DNA of 64,000 nt from Acanthaster planci. Lineage: Eukaryota > Echinodermata > Asteroidea > Valvatida > Acanthasteridae. The translations under genes were made by a program, and so were the position numbers. Positions within the stretch are counted from its first letter, which is position 1, and every line of letters begins with the position of its first letter. The DNA is taken from contig NW_019091378.1 in assembly GCF_001949145.1 (NCBI RefSeq), positions 77,955 to 141,954 on the forward strand, given 5' to 3'. Below the pieces are notes generated by a model. The model had not been told where the DNA came from. It saw only the letters and a program-made list of their open reading frames with translations, and searched no databases. Shown here piece after piece: positions 12,466 through 26,100 of this stretch.

Positions 12466-14204
12466 AAAGGGTGCAGAGCACTAATTCAAGCGAGAATTTC
12501 GGACCAGCTCATTAGCATTAAAAGTGCCCCACAGTAGGCCTATCTTTAGAAAAAGGAGATTGTATGTCCCCAAAATGGTGAGATGGTGTAAATCTTTGCC
12601 AGAATGAACTCCCTGGGTCTTTGGGCTTCATCTGACAGCAGAATGGCTAAAAATACTGTTGAAAAATGGTCCTAAGTGTCCGAGAAAGTTGAGGGTTCTC
12701 ACTTGAAAAATGGCTGCAAGCAGACTTTGGAAAAAATTTGGGGGGGGGCAATTTTGTTTTGAGGGAATATAACTCAAAATGTAATCGGTTAACCCACAGA
12801 AAATTGAAAAGAAAGTGCAAGATTATGGACCATACAATAATTTAACGTGTGTTTCAGATGCCTCATTTTACACTGTTTTCAATGGGGCCTGAATTAGTGG
12901 ACTACACCCATACGTACGTGGGCAATTGAAAACGGGGCTGTAGGTGACTTGCCAGTCACGATAGACTTGAATCAAGTCGGACTTACGTTGCCCTTCCCTC
13001 ATTAGCCATCCCTTCAGCTGGTACGCACTACTTACGTATACAAGTTCGTCGCACTTGGCCCGGCAGCAAACACAACCCCCAAAGGGGCGCGAAGCAAGTA
13101 ACGGCGCGCGGTTTTGATCCAAGCAGAAACAAAGACGTCACAGAGACCTTGAGTCAAGTCTGCAGTCACGATGGCTGCAAACAGAAGGGACCTTTCCTAG
13201 GTTCCCGACATAACCTTCGGGTTTGTGGAGGATTACGTCAAAAGGACTCCAAAAGTAGTGGAGAGCAATAGCTTAGTGAAAAATTCAAGCATTTTTTCAG
13301 AAGCCTACATTCATAATCTGAAGGGTAAAGCAGTTTATTAACGGGATTTTATCTGGGAGTTTTGTTGACGTTGCATGCACGCACCGTTTATGTCTAGGCC
13401 TGAACGGTAGTTGTCGCCACGATTGAGCAATTTGAAGACTTTTTTGCCATTCAACGGGTTACGTTTAATGGTTAGGCTATTTTCCTTTCGAAGTTCAGAA
13501 TTCTATAGATGCCAATTCGAAAATTACCGACGTTTTTTCATTATGCTGGGCGCGATCGACCACGGAGGAAGGAAATGACTGGATCAATCGCAATGCATCA
13601 AAGTGTAATAACGCGTACGATGTAGGACAAGTGACGATTTTTTATACGAACATCTTAAGTGCCAAAAGAAGTCGTTTCAAAGTCAAAATCTACCCTGAAT
13701 AGTGGCCCTTACGCAGACCCGGAGGCACGCTTGCAGAGAGGTGGTACGCTCGTGTTACATGCCTTTTCAACCAATAGGATGTCGTTTGCTACTGAAAAGG
13801 TTTGCTACATTTGTAATTGCATTTGCACCTAAAGTGGAAAGTTTTTTTTAGTAGCGTGTTAGGGCCACATGCATAAAAATTAAGACATTTCTTCACATTT
13901 CATATTTGTGTTAAATTGGGTAAGCTCGCGGCCACAATCATTCGTTGGGGAGCCCTCTACTGAAATTGGTTTCTTTCGAGGTCAAGGGTAAAACTCTCAT
14001 GTCGCGATTCGGATGCGATATATGACAATGATCTTTTCATCTCTACATTAAATCTCTCAGAGTGCATAACTGTACATGTACCGACATTATTCCCTATATC
14101 AAGGTGAAATTAGCAAGGTTCCTCGATCCTACGTTTTGCAGAGTTGGATGCAAACACAATCGGTAAGCTTATAGTTTTATTTAATGTGAAAATGTCGGGT
14201 AAAT

Positions 14205-14800
14205 TTGAAATATTTTATGTGTTCATTAGCAGTTTTCTGTATGATGTTTCACGCGCTTGGTGGCCACAGACAACCCGTGGTGATGTTGGCCCATGACAAT
14301 AACATAAACATGGGAATGAGCTAGTTCATATTCCATAGGTCAATGGTTTAGAAAGACTACCGGCTTCCTGACTCCACTTTGTTGGCTGTGTACAAAGTCG
14401 CGCGTGTTTAGTGTTATTTCGAAGCATTTCCTAAAAAAACATTTGAAATAATTTTCGGTCCCAGATTCATGTCTTTCAACATTTTGGCGGTGACTGACCT
14501 TCATCTTGTTCACTGATATCATAACTACCGCCAGAACTTCTTTATTTCGAAGTTTGGACTTGATCAGTGATACTAACCTTAAGTCCAACTTTCGAAAAAG
14601 AAGTTCAAACGCCAAAGTTAGTGGGTCTAATCATACCTGATGCAGTCATTCAACCTACAGGTTTCATTGTTATTGTTATGAAATCAAGTATTCAATGTTT
14701 GTTGCTTCAGTTAACAAACTACCAGTACCACCTCCAATTACCAACATCTTCAGGCCGAGAGGTCTTTCTGTCCTGCCTCATGCCATTTCCCTAGTTCTGC
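14205..14800 (+). repeat. Mid-length dispersed repeat, copies also at 26945-27125 and 34920-35440
   Basis: Shared words in order include GACAACCCGTGG, CATGACAAT, GAGCTAGTTCATA, CTTCCTGACTCCACTTTG, GGTCCCAGATTCATGTCTTT and TGACTGACCT. The two right-hand copies are inside the duplicated A and B units; this one is alone, upstream of the EctC-like gene. No reading frame is conserved between copies. Confidence 0.75.
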
Positions 14801-17416
14801 ACCGGGAAACCTAAGGATGTTTGCGCCTCCGCCCTCCCCAGAGTTTTCATCTCAAGCGACTAGTTCTAATGTAACTGTACTCTCTTGTGACACAAATGGG
14901 GAAGGGGGCGCTTCAGCATCCTGAACTTTGACATTTAGAATTCGTACAAGTTCAGCTTTTTTCCCAGTGCCGTAAGTTGCAAATAAAACCTAATGATCCT
15001 GTTGCATAGGAATCAACTTAAAACGATTAAAGGATAATCTATTGCGACATTTTGGGAGTTTCAAAAAGTGCAACAGGAACTCTTTGCACTTTGTTTACTC
15101 ACACACAAACTATGCACTTTGAAAAACAACGCGTGGACGTTGCTTGCACTCACCTTACGACTATGTTCAGAGACGAGTTGCGCACAACGAATGTTCTCAG
15201 TACAGTACGTGCAGGTGGGTACAGGCACACGTACATTGTGCATATAGTGACACCGCATGTAGTGACAAAACTGCAGACTAAATTTAAGCCTTCGTTACGT
15301 TAAAGACTAACAAAGGAAACAAATGAGGATGAAGAATATGATGTGGACACGGTTTGTTATTTCCTGCCCTACCGACTTCTTTTTATCTTTTACACATGCT
15401 CTCTGAATCCTGGCATGCAGACAAATAACAAGTAGTCCATTTATATTTTAATCTCAACATTGTTCCTTAACCCATGCAACCCTTGACCCATTTCTAACCC
15501 GTCGTCCTTTATCTCAAGCCAGTTGTGGATAAACGAAATAACCAGGAAGAACAAACGAGACCGTACTTCATTCGAGTCCAAATTTCACTGTGGATAAGGG
15601 TCCGTATAAAAAATGTTTGTACGCGTGTTTGATGATGAAGTGTTGTTCAGTTGCTGGATTAGTGTCTGCAGACCGTCTCAACCCATTAAACACACGCGTA
15701 ATTTAACGGTGCGAACTGTACCCGACCAAGTCGTAGTACATGTCATAGGCATGTCCACAGAGTTTTGCGAACCCCGGTGAGTTGGTCTAAGGGTCAGTGC
15801 CGCGTTTCACTTTCACGAATATATAGTTCCCTGAGTTTTGACCCCAAGCCTGATTTGCTTTCAGCAGAAACATAATAACATTAAGCCATATTTAGGGAGT
15901 TTCTTAACAGTTTTTTATTTGACTTTCAACATTAAGTTTCTTCCATGGATTCAAGAAAGTTTAACATTTCGGCAGCCGGTGTAGATGGTAATTCTGTCCC
16001 CTCCAGGAAATGTTGTCCCCCCCCCGCCATTTTGCGACACAGAAGTTGTCACGTGTTGGATGGATAGATTTAGTCCACATGAAATACATTCTTTTAGCTT
16101 TTCATCAAGCTGTCAAAATTTGGGGGATATGAGATGTAACATCAACCGAACTATGTTTCAGCACGAAATCGGAAAAGGTAGCAATCCGTAACCTGCATAC
16201 GTTTTGCACGCGTAGTACTTCTCAGTCTCTCGGCGCGGCGCTGGGGAGCTATAACAACCACTCGAATCTACCTGTCATCTTGCCGTCTCGCCGAGCCGCA
16301 GCGCGCGAACCATGGTCGAAGGATTGTCCAGGATAGCTCCCCTCATCCAACCACCGTGTTTCGACGTAACGAGCTTCCAGAAAAAAAACACGGCGTCTGT
16401 CTAAACGCTGCACGAAAGCAGTTGAAATAAAGTGGTGTTCACAGTCTGGGTGATAGACTTGTGGTGTTCCGCGGAGGACACGTTTCCGGCGGGGGGGGGA
16501 ACAAATTTACCGTTGAGCATGGGAACAAATTTGCCTGGAGGGGGATAGATTTACCTAGATTTACCGGATCGCAACATGGTAAAAGTGTCCGGGTAGGACA
16601 CATTTACCAGGGGGTCAAGTTTAACCGTTTACACCAGATTTCAGCTGGTAAGATCGGCAGAGCCTGTCGAACTGTCGGCAGAAATGTCAGAAATATGGCA
16701 GTCGCGTCAAACGTCCATTTTTTTGCAATTTCCGTCATTCAGGTCAACGCTGCAGATTTTTAGCTCAGTGCATGTGGTACGTATCGAAAACTGTTGGGAC
16801 CTTAAATTAGTTCCCTACCATAGCAATTCATAAACATCTCTCTAATACGGTTAACCGCTATACTGTTTACATAAAGTATGACAATTTCAAAACCGTGCCA
16901 AAACCACTTGGCTTTGGCAGGCATGGAGTACCGAAGTGAATATGTCACGCGCACAATTAGTGTGTAAAAGGCTTTAGCGCGAGAACCAGCGCGTGAACCA
17001 ACACGCGCGCGTACTCCATTCGTTTGCACTGCACTTTCTGGTTCACAGTGACGTCACACTTCGGTGCTCTTTTAACACACAAGTCGAAGGCCAATGGCTG
17101 CAACCGCTTTCATAGTGCATGTATTATTTCCAGCCGTATAGACCAGTCTGACCTGTCCAAAACTAAGTATTTGCCAGAATTCTTAGAACCAGACTACTAC
17201 AAAACATGCCTTATTTCTTCATAATCACTGCAACATCGAGCACTGCTGAACGGTTGCATTTTCTCGACTGGACAAAGAAAACCAAATTCCACACTTGACA
17301 ACATAAATTAAACATTCCCGGAAGTAACTTTGGCAACTTGCTATGGGTCAATGCATCAATACCACATCCATTTTCCTTCTTTTTCGTCAACAGTTGAAGT
17401 GGGCTTGCGGTTAAAC

Positions 17417-18193
17417 ATGATTGTAACACACTCTTGCAATTTACCCACCATCACGTTGCCAAATACCGCCCTCAGCGGTGTCCAGTTGGTTTCAGAGGAT
17501 GACTACAAAGGGTTTACAGCTTACGAGGCTCGCATCGAGGCAGGCGAAAGCGTACCTCTGCGGTCTCCAGACCACGAGGCGTGCGTCCACTACTATTACG
17601 TCATATCTGGATCCGGGAAGTGCGTAAAAAACGGCGGAAAGGGTGAATTCCTGGTTGGGCCGGACCAACTGGTGGCGCTTTCTTCCGATTTGACGCACAC
17701 CTTGTCGACGGAGGGCGCAATGCGAGTGTTTGTCGTCTACTACCCAGATGCCGAACTAGCCTTCAAGTCGCTCGAGCTGGTGAGGAGCTTGTCTGAGGTG
17801 GTGGGCAATGACAGGGAAGTCGATTGGGTGACAGGCGTCAGCCGTCGATTCACCATCAAGCAAGATGGCTTCCCTCTTGGCATCCACAACACCCTTGTAC
17901 GGCAAGGATTGAGATCGAGGTTTCAGTACAGAAACCACATCGAAGGCGTGTATTACTTGTCTGGACAAGCAACCTACCATTGGCAAGACGACAGCGGCCA
18001 GTGGACCAGCGAACGCAGCAAGGTGGATGAGGGCAATGGCACCAATTACCTTATGAATATTCATGACAAACACATCGTGGAGATTCACGAGGAGGATGCC
18101 ATCTGCATCTGTATTTTCGATCCTGTTCTAACAGGAAAAGAAACACACCATCACTCCAAAGATGGCTTTTCAAGTTACGAGGCGTCAATGTAG
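17417..18193 (+). CDS. Double-cupin protein, C-terminal half ectoine synthase-like (EctC family), 258 aa
   Basis: One intron-free frame. Start 17417 (M-I-V-T-H) is chosen because a strong acceptor (pyrimidines then CAG, 17391-17393) lies 23 nt upstream, marking a 5' UTR intron; the frame continues left only through that tract. Residues about 20-110 form one cupin, about 140-245 a second. EctC closes N-gamma-acetyl-diaminobutyrate to ectoine. The second cupin keeps its hallmarks: Y171-R-N-H174-I-E176, Y211 with H219 eight residues on, and P-V-L-T-G-K-E242-T-H244. These correspond to the iron ligands Glu/Tyr/His and to conserved active-site residues. The first cupin has His and Val where Glu and Tyr are expected, so it is probably not catalytic. 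No ectA or ectB is visible. AATAAA lies at 18394-18399. A role as a compatible-solute enzyme is inferred. Confidence 0.85.
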   Translation: MIVTHSCNLPTITLPNTALSGVQLVSEDDYKGFTAYEARIEAGESVPLRSPDHEACVHYYYVISGSGKCVKNGGKGEFLVGPDQLVALSSDLTHTLSTEGAMRVFVVYYPDAELAFKSLELVRSLSEVVGNDREVDWVTGVSRRFTIKQDGFPLGIHNTLVRQGLRSRFQYRNHIEGVYYLSGQATYHWQDDSGQWTSERSKVDEGNGTNYLMNIHDKHIVEIHEEDAICICIFDPVLTGKETHHHSKDGFSSYEASM

Positions 18194-18393
18194 ACTACCT
18201 GCCCCACCATTATCAAGCCAACAACGTGAGCGCACAACCAAGTAACCAAATTTGGGCCATGATCTGTGACTGAAATTGACAGTAAACCATTCACGGAATT
18301 AAAAAGGTTGGCGAAGAAACAAGAAAGTGGTGTGATTTAAAGGAATTCACTCAAAGGACATTCATTTCACTGCGACGCAGTAACATCCACCTA

Positions 18394-18399
18394 AATAAA
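18394..18399 (+). promoter_or_regulatory. Polyadenylation signal of the EctC-like gene
   Basis: AATAAA lies 200 nt after the stop codon, a plausible 3' UTR length for this single-coding-exon gene. Confidence 0.5.
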
Positions 18400-19960
18400 A
18401 CGAACGTTGTACCCAGAATGTCTCGATTTTTTAACTTTACGTAGAATTTGAACTTGCGTCATGAGTCCATTCCTTTCAGGCTTCCTTTCATCTCTGGCTT
18501 TCAAATCATTTGTATTGATAGGCCCAAACAGCCTGGGGTTGATCTTTGGCTCATTCCCTTAGCTAACGAGTTGGGGATTATGCTGGTTAACTAGCAGAAC
18601 CAGTCTGGATAAAATTTATCTCCGTTTTTAGCAGATAGGGTTCAGGGGACCTCTCCAGTCTTTAATACAATTACATGTAATTCCTTTGGTCAATTTAAGT
18701 TTTTAGCATTCAAACGCAGTTTTATCACAATATACATGTACCCGTAATCAGTGGAATAATGCATGAAATAAAAGTTGAAATTCTCAGTCATAAGCTGTCT
18801 GTGAACTTAAAGGATCCAGTAAGTGAATTTTTCTTAGAATCACTTTTTGCGTATCTCTGTACTCTTCTCCATGTATGAAGACTGTTTAACATCTTTTTTG
18901 AGTGACGTGAACTGAACGGTACACTTTTTCAAACATTAAAAATAGAACAGGCATTTCTGGAAAAGTGAGGGCGCTTTTGCTTTAATGTAAATCTAGGAAG
19001 ACTTGGTACAGGTTGCATGTTTTCATGTTCGAATTGTGATCCCCAAATTTGCTATCTGGGAACACTTTTGTGAAAAGGGTTTTGCTGGATTATTGCTATA
19101 CACTTATACAGCAATAAATTGCCAAACCACATGAAATTTGCCATAGCAGTGTTTAAAAAAGTCTAGAAATTTTCTGTGCACAAATCAGTGCAACATTGAG
19201 ATTCAGTGCCATGGATGACATCATAGTTTTGCTCATGAATACGCAAATAAGCTTTAACATAAAAACCAAAATACATCAATATGTGGGTTAAAATTGCAAA
19301 ATCAAAATTTAAAGTAAGGCTAATCGAAACCCAAAGATGCTTTTTCAAGGGTTTTTAGTAAAAATTTATAAAAATATTTCTATTTTCCGGTTCCTTTCAG
19401 TTCCCCATTCAGATCTGAGACCATAACTCTCTACAATAGATAAGATTTTCAGTTCCTGAGCTAAGTACCCCCTCCTGACAAAGATGATTGTATCATCAAC
19501 TCTTACACCCCAGGTAAATGAGAACATCACAACACTGACATGTAAAAGTACCCCCAGAACTGTGAGGTCCATTAGTCCATCGTCTGAGCGCTGCGGACGA
19601 CGGACCCTCCAGTTCTTGGGGGTAGGGCTAACTATCTTGCTCCGTACCCAATTATGACGGTGGCATTTGCAGAGCACAGTGAAAGCACTTGCTCTTTGTT
19701 TCAAAGCTCTTTGTTTCAAACTTATATAGCATTGTTATATGGGTTCTGTGTTTACAGGAAATACCGAAAATTACACCCTCTCACGCGGCTCTGATGTTTA
19801 GACTATGTGGATCTAACGATCTTCCCTCTGAATCAGTCTCCTTTGTATATTCCTTCCTATTTACCGTGCCAAATGCGGAACCAGACCCCGATCCCGAGCG
19901 TATGTGCGAGTGGAAAAAATCAGTACAACGGATGAACATTTATTCAGGTGCATTCTGTTG
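18400..19960. other. Intergenic stretch without recognisable gene
   Basis: AT-rich DNA. The scattered short reading frames show no known motif, signal peptide or splice context. I see nothing else in it. Confidence 0.5.
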
Positions 19961-19996
19961 CAAATCCGAGCACGCTGGAAACATGAGACTAGGACA

Positions 19997-20154
19997 ACGG
20001 ACACGCCCGTACGTGTAAGCACCGGGGTCACGCGCACATGCAGTTAGGCCGCCTATATCGAGTGTACACATCACACAGACGTTTGCAAGAGACTTGATTA
20101 TCCGGGTGACTGTGAGTTGTCTTTACAACGAAACTTCGAAAGTTAGATTTTGCG
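19997..20154 (+). promoter_or_regulatory. Promoter and 5' UTR of HYR gene A
   Basis: The 19-nt word GGACACGCCCGTACGTGTA (19997-20015) is identical to one at 28653-28671 before gene B, at a similar distance from the start codon. The last 30-40 nt (TTGTCTTTACAAC, then AAGTTAGA) are shared with B and C and are probably 5' UTR. Confidence 0.5.
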
Positions 20155-23100
20155 ATGGAGCCGAAGACAAATCTTTACGTTTGTGTCGCCCTCTGTCTTT
20201 TGCTGCTGACTCTCCCTGCATCAGGTGAGTATCGTGAGTTCACATGGCATGTTTATTAGTCTGTTAAACCATAGAGCTACTCTATGGTTAAACGAGACAC
20301 AAATATATAGCGTTTTATGTATGCACGCGTTGCCTCGAACTCCCTTCCCAAACTGTCCTCGACTCCATAGGTGTCGGAATGTCAACCCCCTCTGTACATG
20401 TATATGCGAAACACCGAGAACATCTCAGTTTAAGTGAGGCCTCATTAAATTTTTTGCCGGTGGATGTGGTTTTTCCCTTACTCAGCGTGTTACTTGTGTA
20501 TGGCATTGCCTTAGATTTGCAATTAATTACAAAATGCTAGCCGGAGAAAGTTTCAACTGTTTATTTTTATCATTCAGAGCCCTGGAGGCTCCCTGGGCAT
20601 GATTAAAAAAAGAATCAAAACAAAAAAGAACCACTCCTTGAATTTTGACTTTCAAACCATCTGAATCCATGGTATTCCATATTGTTATGAACAGTGATGG
20701 TCTGTGTGCCCATGACCAAACAAAAACTTCATTTAAACTTGAAAAGGGCATTGCACGTGAGTGTAGTGTCTCCGCGGGTGAGTCTCAATATTGTGTGATT
20801 TACCATAATCAAATCAGAATTAGAAGTCTTCGCTGCGGTGACGACTGCTTATGGACAGCTGGTACGCGCGCGTTACTGGCCTCTCCGACCAATAAATAGG
20901 GTGTCGTGATTTGCCATACTCACGCGCGCGTCAAGCTAGAGAATGGGCGATACCAACGCAGGTACGGTCCACACAAACAAAAAGAAAATCGAAAAACTTT
21001 GCATAATATCGCAAAAATAACATACCCAACTTTTCTGTGCCTTAAAACTGAGCTGTTCTAAATGCAATTCAGTATGTGTTTTTTTCACAAGGTCTGCAAC
21101 TTGGGTCAAGAATTTAATTCGACCATTATGCTATGCATGTACTAAATACACACCGGTAGGTAAAATCTGTTTCGCGCTGTGGAGAAGATCAGCGGCATAA
21201 ATGGTATCAGATAGTGTTACGGACCTACATGTGTGGGGGGGGGCTTCGAGATGAGAAAAATTAAGAAACACTTGTTGGAATATGGTTTAAATAATCTTAT
21301 TCAAACATTTGAAGGTAAATACCGTCTTAGACAAACTTCATTACATTTAAGAATTCAATATACGCAGTGTATCTGCCATGAAATTACCAACTACTGCTTA
21401 AAATTTGTAGCCGTCTTATGGGTGGCTGTGCACTTCTGCCAACGGCAGGCAAGTAGACATTATTTAAAGTTGTTAGCTATCCCTGCATATAACCAAACCA
21501 GTCTAATTTGACTTTTCCGCCTACTCCAACCTATATACTTTCTGTCATAGCGGATATTCTAGTGACTCGACCAGAGTGGCCATACCAATATACTCAGCAA
21601 GAAATGAGACCGAGGGGTACCCCCCAACATGTCCAATCCCTAAACACATTCCAGACTATTGTTACTTAACACATCCCCCAACATGTCTGAAAGGAATTCC
21701 CCAGATTCCTGCGAGACAATGACCAACACAAAGCAGGGGGAGTTCTCTCCGTCTCATACCTTGCTGCATATGGATACCAGGCACGAAATGCGACAGACAG
21801 GTACCCCCCAAGTCCAATCACTATACACATTCCAGCCTCTTGTTATTTAATCCGACCCGCCGTTGTCCGAAAATAATTCCTGAGGTGCCAGTATAACAAT
21901 GACCATCACAAAGGTGTGGGGGGGTCTCTTTGTCCCATAGTTTGCATCAAACGTGAATGGCTTCGACAAGCCCCTTAGCACGCGAGACTGCTTACTACAG
22001 AGACCCAATGAGCCGAAATTAACAACGGGCCGAAGGGAGCTATACATGTATTGTGACACTCACAAGTTCTTTGTGCACAACACGCACTCCCCACATTCCT
22101 GGGTTAGTCCATTTACCGAGTAAGGTTAATACAGGAAACTGCACTTTCAAAAATGGGGGCTGGAAGATCTTTGGTCTGGTACATGGTTCGCAAATCTATT
22201 GACCTGTGTCAAATAACTGGCAAAACGTTGTGGATTGAATGCGCATACGGGCTACCAAGGCGTGCACATTTTTCATTTGTGACGCGCTCTGTGAAAATGA
22301 GCCTTGGCGCCATTTAGTTTCATTTAGTGTTAGAAAGAGAAAGTTCAGCGTTTTTTCGTAGATGAAAATGAATATAATGTGGGTAAAAAATATGGAAAAT
22401 TCCTATATTGCTTTACGTTGTATTGGATTCTTTGTCAAAAGCCTTTAACTCAAACGTCGCTCTGGCGACTTGCGACTCGTTTTCACCGAGTGGGTTACAC
22501 TTGTTGAAAAGTCTAACGCGCATGTAAACTTTCTCCCTTTCGTTTTTCGCTTGGAAGTGCACTAAAAAGAAAACGATCCTATAAACATCCTAGCACTTGA
22601 AGGAACTCTTTACTGTTCACCGCAGCAAAACCTCGCGGTCATGGAGAGGGGGGCTTGGCAACAACCACCGCATCAATGCTTTAAGTTTCCGCACTGAGTG
22701 CATGTTGTCGTCGGAATGTGGATAAGCCGGAGTTTAAAAGTTCTTTGAATAGTGTGTCATTGAAAGAAACGTTGAAGCAGCGTAAATTAAGCAGATCAGG
22801 ACAGTGCAAAGTACCCCCCTTATTATTGTCAACTCAACATCTTTTATTTCAATTTTACCCAAACACTAGCATATGTGTATTGCAGTTACGTAAATGTGTA
22901 AACGTGTGTGTGTGTGTTTTCTGTGTGAATAATCAAATCCCCCTGTAAGTCCCCTTTTCTTTTTCGATTCTCTTTGGTAGATGCGTACGCACGCCGTAGG
23001 CGTCGAAGGAGTGTACCTGGTGAGTACCTATAGCACAATGTAATCTGATTTGGAAGAAAATATGAGCAAGTTCAGCAAATGCTGTTACAATGTTTCAAAG

Positions 23101-26100
23101 ATCACGTGTTTACCGGGACAGTAGATTCATTAAGCTATCTATATTTTGAAGTATGAAATGTACTATAAGTTTTATTATACACAAATATCACTCAACATCT
23201 TTTATTTAAATTTTATTAAAATGCATTGGATATACAATATTGCATATACAATACAATGAATGCTTCGTAAACATGCATTTTCTACTGTGTGCACTTTCAC
23301 AAGATACATCATCTATCGTGTTGCGCATTATTTCCCTTAACATCACTGTTAAAACACGCAGTTGAATGAAACAACTCTATTTCCCACATAGGCCACACTG
23401 TAAACCACGTGTACCCTTTATATGTACAGTTTTAAGGTTCACTGTCTCGGTCACAGGAATAATTGTGTCATCGTTATCGGAATGTAAACTTAGCCTTCCA
23501 GTTTGCTTATTGAACACCCTGACGCAGGCATAACAAACCACAATATTTTCCTAAGTACTCTCTTCTGCCTCGTTGTTACGAAACCTGGGATAAGGTAGAC
23601 TTTTAGTTTTCATTTCCACTTCAACTTTTTCCATGGTAGCTCAGCTTGGCTAAAAAAAAGAAACGGGATGCATTTTTTCATGAAATCATAAAAAGTCACC
23701 TTTGCTTCCTCTTTGCCTTCTAAGGTTTTGTTTACTCCGAAGAAAATGGAATTTCCGTCCATTTCAACCCATTGTTGCCTTTTTTATTTTGCTTGTTTGG
23801 CGGTTCGCTTTTAAAAAATCTATCTGCAAATCCCACCCCCTCTCGTTAAGACCTGATAAAAAATGCTTCTGTTAGTATGATTTCAATGACGAAAGAGAAG
23901 GCATTTTCTGGGTGTATTTTTTTCAAGTTGATCCGCTCTTTACCTTTTAGTCGTTCGGAAGACTGAAGATTCGCAACCGCCGGTCTTGGTGAGTGGAACT
24001 TGTCCCTCCTCTATGACTGTGTACGTCGACTCTCCGTCATCGAAACAGATTGTCCTGTGGTCTAAACCACAAGCAAGTGACGAAAGCCCACCGGTCAGGT
24101 AAGGAATCAAATCTTTTCGGAGTCAGTTGAACAGATAGAAGATATAAGTGTTGGAATGGTCGGCCTTATCGAGGACGTCATAAAGGTATAAGCCAGATGT
24201 GACCGCACAGGGACCGGCGAAGGATTGTAATTTGTAAAGCATAACAAATTGACATCAGTTGTTATGATATGATATTTTGAATGTGATGAACCCTGAAGGA
24301 TTGGTTACTGAATGCAGAACGAGATAGGTTTTTAAATCCCCCATTTCTTTCCTCTGCGGAATATCATTTGTCATAACAAGTCATCTTAAACATTAACTAT
24401 ATCGGATTCCACGATCCCTCGATTCTCTAAAGGGTCGTGTTTCGCTACCGAGTATATCCTTCGGACAGGTGGGCATGGGGAGGGGAGTTGACTTGCCTGG
24501 CCATGGAAATGTGAAAAGCAAAGGGGGATGCTGACACCACATGACACCATACATAACCCGATGCTCATGATGCAGATTTCCCTCTGTGATAGGCCTATGT
24601 ATTCATTACAACAGAATCTTACATCAGAATGGTATATTTACTGCCAATTACATTGCTCTCCTTTTACGAGTGTATTGAATGCACACTTTGGTTGTTTGGA
24701 ACTCCGACGAATTCTTCACAATCGGCCTTACTTTTTTCTCACCACGAAAAATGTGGGGGCGATTCAATAGCTTACCCCCCCCCGTCAAAAAGTGAGGGCA
24801 GGATATAACCCCCTCGAGCAGAAGCACCCCCTCATCGAATGAAGAGAGCTGCGTTGGTCGGAAGTTTTCATTTTGTTGGAAGCGACTCGACTGCAACGCT
24901 TGCATTTCCTAGTCGTTGCGCAATTAGTATCAAAGAAGCCTCCGTTGCTAAGGAGATAGTGTCCTCTCTTGGTCCAGTTTGACGCCCATACCCCTATCCC
25001 CCAATATTTACGACCTTACTGTTTATCACCTAGTAATGTCTGAAGGCTGGGCGTGCGTGTGGCTCGTCGCAGAACATTCAAACAACCTCTAGTTTGCAGG
25101 TTCAGTGCATTTGCTTTTCTCCTTAAAATTTGGGTGTTTTTTTTCGTAGTTTGAGGAGAGAAGACGACGGCCCACCCAATGGCGGCTACTTCACTGCCTC
25201 CAATTCTCCTTATTACATCAAGTATTCGGCCACAGATGCCGTTGGTAACAAACGGATGCCCATTTGCTCATTCATTGTCGACATTGAGGTGAGTATGAAA
25301 TGTTCTTTGGCCAAATTTTAGATTCCTTACTACGAAGTGGTGGCCCATGCGTAAATTAAGAATCATATCGGAAAAATTAGGAAACAATGACCAGGCCTTT
25401 TATGCCTATGCATATAATTATGACAACACTGGTTAAAATGGTAATGAATTAGTGTAAAAAGTCGACAACATACAGAGTGCATTCGCACAGTGAGAGGAGA
25501 TTCAACCACCACATATGGGGGTCTAAGAGGTCGATATTCTACTGCGTGAATTGCCATCACAAAAAGAACATGGCTTTTACTAAAGTATCATAACCATGAT
25601 ACAACAGCATATTTTGTATTTAGTAAGTTGCAGCTACCTCTATGGTTGCTGGGGTTTGACCTTCAAGAAGCAGAACCGCAATGTTATGAGACTCACTTAA
25701 GGAATGGCTAGTGCGACCTCAAGGCCCTTGGGATGGATAGGCAGGTCAGACCGGAAGGACTAGTGAGGCAGTCCGCCGGCTTTATAAGGAAGAGCTAGTA
25801 TTTATTAATTTGCCTAGCCTTACGGTTCATTCATGTGGTATTAATACTCAAAAGATTAGTAAGTAATCCCTAATAAGCCAAGGAAACTTAAATGAAGAAA
25901 AGTGGAATGCCCATTAAATGTATGAAACCCGAAAACGATCTAGCAATCGGGCAGAAAGCTGCACATCGAACCAATTGAACACACACCTGCGACCAAAAAT
26001 AGGGTCTACAACTTTGTCTCAAGGCGTCTTCTTGTATCGATCCACATAACCGTTTGCGTTATCCACCCTGAGAGGAAGCACACCTCAATTGGTTAAAAAG

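Larger units (their letters stand above)
11411..17393. other. Intergenic stretch of about 6 kb, repeats only
   Basis: No coding exon is supported. The first few hundred bases are presumably the 3' UTR of the JmjC gene. Repeat copies lie at 12301-12465, 13730-13800 and 14205-14800. GC-rich DNA near 16200-16330 and an imperfect inverted repeat around 16900-17120 are the only other structures noticed. An unseen non-coding first exon of the EctC-like gene should lie towards the right end. Confidence 0.6.

Noticed and set aside
17330-17416. N-terminal extension of the EctC-like frame upstream of ATG 17417.
   Set aside because: It reads through a pyrimidine tract and a CAG acceptor at 17391-17393. 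The part before that is best read as intron.
5103-18193. A possible ectoine/hydroxyectoine pathway formed by the EctC-like gene and the neighbouring 2-oxoglutarate oxygenase gene (as EctC with EctD).
   Set aside because: The oxygenase is a JmjC/cupin_8-type protein with a signal peptide and EF-hand, not an EctD-like enzyme. The genes are 6 kb apart and separately promoted, and EctA and EctB are absent.
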